Positions 5,140 through 6,633 of a DNA stretch of 6,633 nt are shown one piece after another. The stretch is taken from positions 1 through 6,633 of the forward strand of contig NJEB01000080.1 in NCBI GenBank assembly GCA_002254975.1, written 5' to 3'. Each line of letters starts with the position of its first letter. The stretch's first letter is position 1. The DNA comes from Candidatus Hecatellales archaeon ex4484_218. Its GTDB lineage: Archaea > Thermoproteota > Bathyarchaeia > Hecatellales > Hecatellaceae. Below the pieces are notes generated by a model, which made no database searches, was not told the DNA's origin, and saw nothing but the letters and a program-made list of their open reading frames with translations. Position numbers and translations under genes: made by a program.

Positions 5140-6069
5140 TTAGCTTTTTCCATACCATCCACCCTTTAAATACAAATATGCATTTACAGCTGCAGTTATT
5201 CCTTCTCCTACAGCTGTTCCTATTTGACGAACATTCCCAGTAACATCTCCAGCTGCATACACACCTGGAATGTTTGTTTCTTGTTTTCTATTTACAACAA
5301 TAAAACCTTCTTCATCAACCAGAATTCCAGCATCTTTTGCAAGTTTACTTTGAGGTTCCTCACCCACATAAACAAAAACAGCATCAACTTCCACTATTTT
5401 TTCTTCACCAGTTTTGTTGTTAAAAATATGTACACTTTCCACATAGTCTTTTCCATCAATAGATTTTATTTCATAATTCCAGAAAAATTCAACATCACTA
5501 CTAAGTAAACGTTCCTTAAGAATAATGTCTGTTGCTCTAAGTTTATCCCTTCGATGGACAAGATAAACCTTGGATGCTAAATTTTTAAGGTATAAAGCTC
5601 CAACAACAGCTGAATTTCCTCCACCTACAACCATAACTTTTTTTCCTTTATAGAGAGGCCCATCACAAGTTGCACAGTAACTTACACCTTTACCCCTAAA
5701 TTTTTCCTCACCAGGAACATTCAGTTTTTTATGGGTGCAACCAGTAGCTATAATTAAAACATTGGATGTGTAAACATTTTCATAGGTCTTAATTTTTTTA
5801 ATATTCTCTTTTAACTCTAAACCTGTAACAGTTTCCGGAATTTTTAAGGATGCACCACATTTTTCAGCTTGTTCACGCATTTTTTCAACCAGTTCTAATC
5901 CACTTATACTTAAAAATCCAGGATAATTTTCTATGATTGTGGTTTCAGCAGCCATTCCTAGGGTTTCTCCTAAAACAAGTGTTTTTAAACCCATTCTGGC
6001 CGTGTAGATTGAGGCTGATAATCCAGCTGGACCTGAACCTACAATAACCACATCATAATGGTTTTCCAT
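5140..6069 (-). CDS. trxB: Thioredoxin reductase (NADPH-dependent, FAD)
   Basis: The enzyme passes electrons from NADPH through FAD and a redox disulfide to thioredoxin or a glutaredoxin-like protein in the cytoplasm. The 309 residues fit the low-molecular-weight class. The FAD site is GSGPAGLSASIYTAR (11-25). The redox pair C132-A-T-C135 lies in GVSYCATCDGPLY (128-140). The second nucleotide site is GGGNSAVVGAL (149-159), with the usual Asp of GGGDSA replaced by Asn. HRRDKLRA (172-179) is the motif that normally binds the NADPH 2'-phosphate, so NADPH use is supported over ferredoxin-dependent relatives. YAAGDVTGNVRQIGTAVGEG (271-290) is the C-terminal FAD contact. ATG 6069 has GGTGA (6076-6080) six bases upstream. 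No thioredoxin gene is adjacent. The substrate could be another disulfide protein, but the family is certain. Confidence 0.95.
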   Translation of the reverse strand: MENHYDVVIVGSGPAGLSASIYTARMGLKTLVLGETLGMAAETTIIENYPGFLSISGLELVEKMREQAEKCGASLKIPETVTGLELKENIKKIKTYENVYTSNVLIIATGCTHKKLNVPGEEKFRGKGVSYCATCDGPLYKGKKVMVVGGGNSAVVGALYLKNLASKVYLVHRRDKLRATDIILKERLLSSDVEFFWNYEIKSIDGKDYVESVHIFNNKTGEEKIVEVDAVFVYVGEEPQSKLAKDAGILVDEEGFIVVNRKQETNIPGVYAAGDVTGNVRQIGTAVGEGITAAVNAYLYLKGGWYGKS

Positions 6070-6222
6070 TTTAAATCACCAAATTTATGAATTCATCCAA
6101 TAATTAGTATGGGTGAAATTAAACTTTTAACGTAAAAATTATTAGTCTTCTTCAGTTTAAGAAGGGTATGGGGAAGCTTAAACTTACGGGAAGACTTTGG
6201 ATAGGTTGGTGAATAAAACAAT
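6070..6222. promoter_or_regulatory. Divergent promoter region between trxB and aIF6, with a small inverted repeat
   Basis: This 153-bp gap must carry promoters for both neighbours. On the minus strand GTTAAAAGTTTAAT (about 6119-6132) would place the trxB transcript start near 6096 and leave a leader that holds its SD. On the plus strand GTAAAAATTATTA (6132-6144) would start the aIF6 transcript near 6164. The aIF6 SD is GGTGA at 6208-6212, ten bases before the TTG. An inverted repeat CTTCTT-CAGTTT-AAGAAG (6147-6164) lies between the promoter candidates. A 14-codon frame (ATG 6168 to TGA 6210-6212) ends inside the SD. None of these elements is proven. Confidence 0.4.
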
Positions 6223-6633
6223 TTGACAGTCTTACGATTTAACATTCTTGGAAGCCCAAACATTGGAGTTTTTTCATTGGCAACTGATAAATTTGCAATT
6301 TTTCCTGTTGGTTTAACCCAAAGAAAAATTGAAAGAATAAAAAATGTTTTAAAAGTTGAGGTTGTTTGTTTAGATTTGGCCGAATCTAAGCTTATAGGTG
6401 TTTTAGCTGAAGCAAATTCAAACGGTATAATTTTACCTTTCTATGTTTCAGACGAGGAAGTTGATTTTCTTAAAAAAAATTTAGGTATAAATGTTGAAAG
6501 AATTGAAAGTAAAAAAACTGCTTTTGGAAACCTTGTTTTAGCCAATGACCAAGGAGCTTTAGTTTCTCCAATTTTAAGCAAAAAAGAAGTTAAAAAAATT
6601 GAAGATGTTTTAGGTGTTGAAGTTTTTCAGGGA
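6223..6633 (+). CDS. eif6: Translation initiation factor aIF6, N-terminal part (partial at window edge)
   Basis: aIF6 binds the large ribosomal subunit and prevents its early joining with the small subunit; the eukaryotic homologue eIF6 also acts in 60S maturation. The visible 137 residues cover about three of the five pseudo-symmetric repeats of this family, which is usually about 220 residues, so about 80-90 are beyond the window. Family segments are ILGSPNIGVFSLATD (8-22), KLIGVLAEANSNGIILP (56-72), FGNLVLANDQGALVSP (101-116) and KKIEDVLGVEV (124-134). The start is TTG 6223: an in-frame TAA at 6214-6216 rules out anything longer, and the N-terminus matches the family. GGTGA (6208-6212) serves as SD with ten bases spacing. 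It is divergent from trxB. Confidence 0.96.
   Translation, partial: MTVLRFNILGSPNIGVFSLATDKFAIFPVGLTQRKIERIKNVLKVEVVCLDLAESKLIGVLAEANSNGIILPFYVSDEEVDFLKKNLGINVERIESKKTAFGNLVLANDQGALVSPILSKKEVKKIEDVLGVEVFQG

Noticed and set aside
5224..5508. Plus-strand open frame of 94 codons
   Set aside because: It lies antisense within trxB; its Phe/Asn/Ser-rich composition has no family resemblance.
5140..6069. Ferredoxin-dependent thioredoxin reductase, suggested by the neighbouring ferredoxin
   Set aside because: The HRRxxxR motif that binds NADPH is complete, and the two genes are convergent, not co-transcribed.

Overview
The window is an AT-rich stretch of an archaeal chromosome. The clearest archaeal marker is the 5' part of translation initiation factor aIF6 at the right edge. 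Supporting signs are Shine-Dalgarno (SD) sequences of the GGTGA type, TTG starts on three genes (DUF35, rpiA, aIF6), T-rich ends without strong hairpins, and TATA-like boxes. The phylum cannot be fixed from the sequence. An uncultured Thermoproteota/Bathyarchaeia-like or other low-GC archaeon is a guess.

The left half (1-3444, minus strand) is an acyl-CoA cluster. In transcription order it holds a thiolase-like protein without a nucleophilic cysteine (T2), a thiolase with the cysteine (T1), a zinc-ribbon/OB-fold DUF35 protein and, after an 85-bp gap with its own TATA-like box, the N-terminal 198 residues of an adenosylcobalamin-dependent acyl-CoA mutase that leaves the window at base 1. Thiolase pairs with a DUF35 partner are a known archaeal and actinobacterial arrangement. 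The mutase has Leu at the position that is Tyr89 in methylmalonyl-CoA mutase, so it probably acts on another acyl-CoA. The cluster looks like a module for isomerising and then cleaving (or building) a branched or substituted acyl-CoA.

Both thiolase genes are broken as written. T1 carries an exact 47-bp tandem duplication that shifts the frame and splits a 387-residue protein into two overlapping frames. T2 has lost about 97 bp of its C-terminal coding region, including the loop matching the GHP/NPIGATG motif, and its last 25 codons survive out of frame next to T1. Either the pathway is decaying or the assembly is wrong at two places; the sequence alone cannot decide.

The middle (3445-5071, plus strand) starts with a divergent promoter region. 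Then come a charged, coiled-coil-rich protein of unknown function, ribose-5-phosphate isomerase A 19 bp further on (a likely operon), and a 64-residue 2[4Fe-4S] ferredoxin with its own TATA box and a strong SD. The right end (5072-6633) holds a thioredoxin reductase on the minus strand, convergent with the ferredoxin, then a divergent intergenic region with a small inverted repeat, and the partial aIF6 gene on the plus strand. These right-hand genes are ordinary housekeeping and redox genes. No tRNA, rRNA, CRISPR array or insertion sequence was seen.
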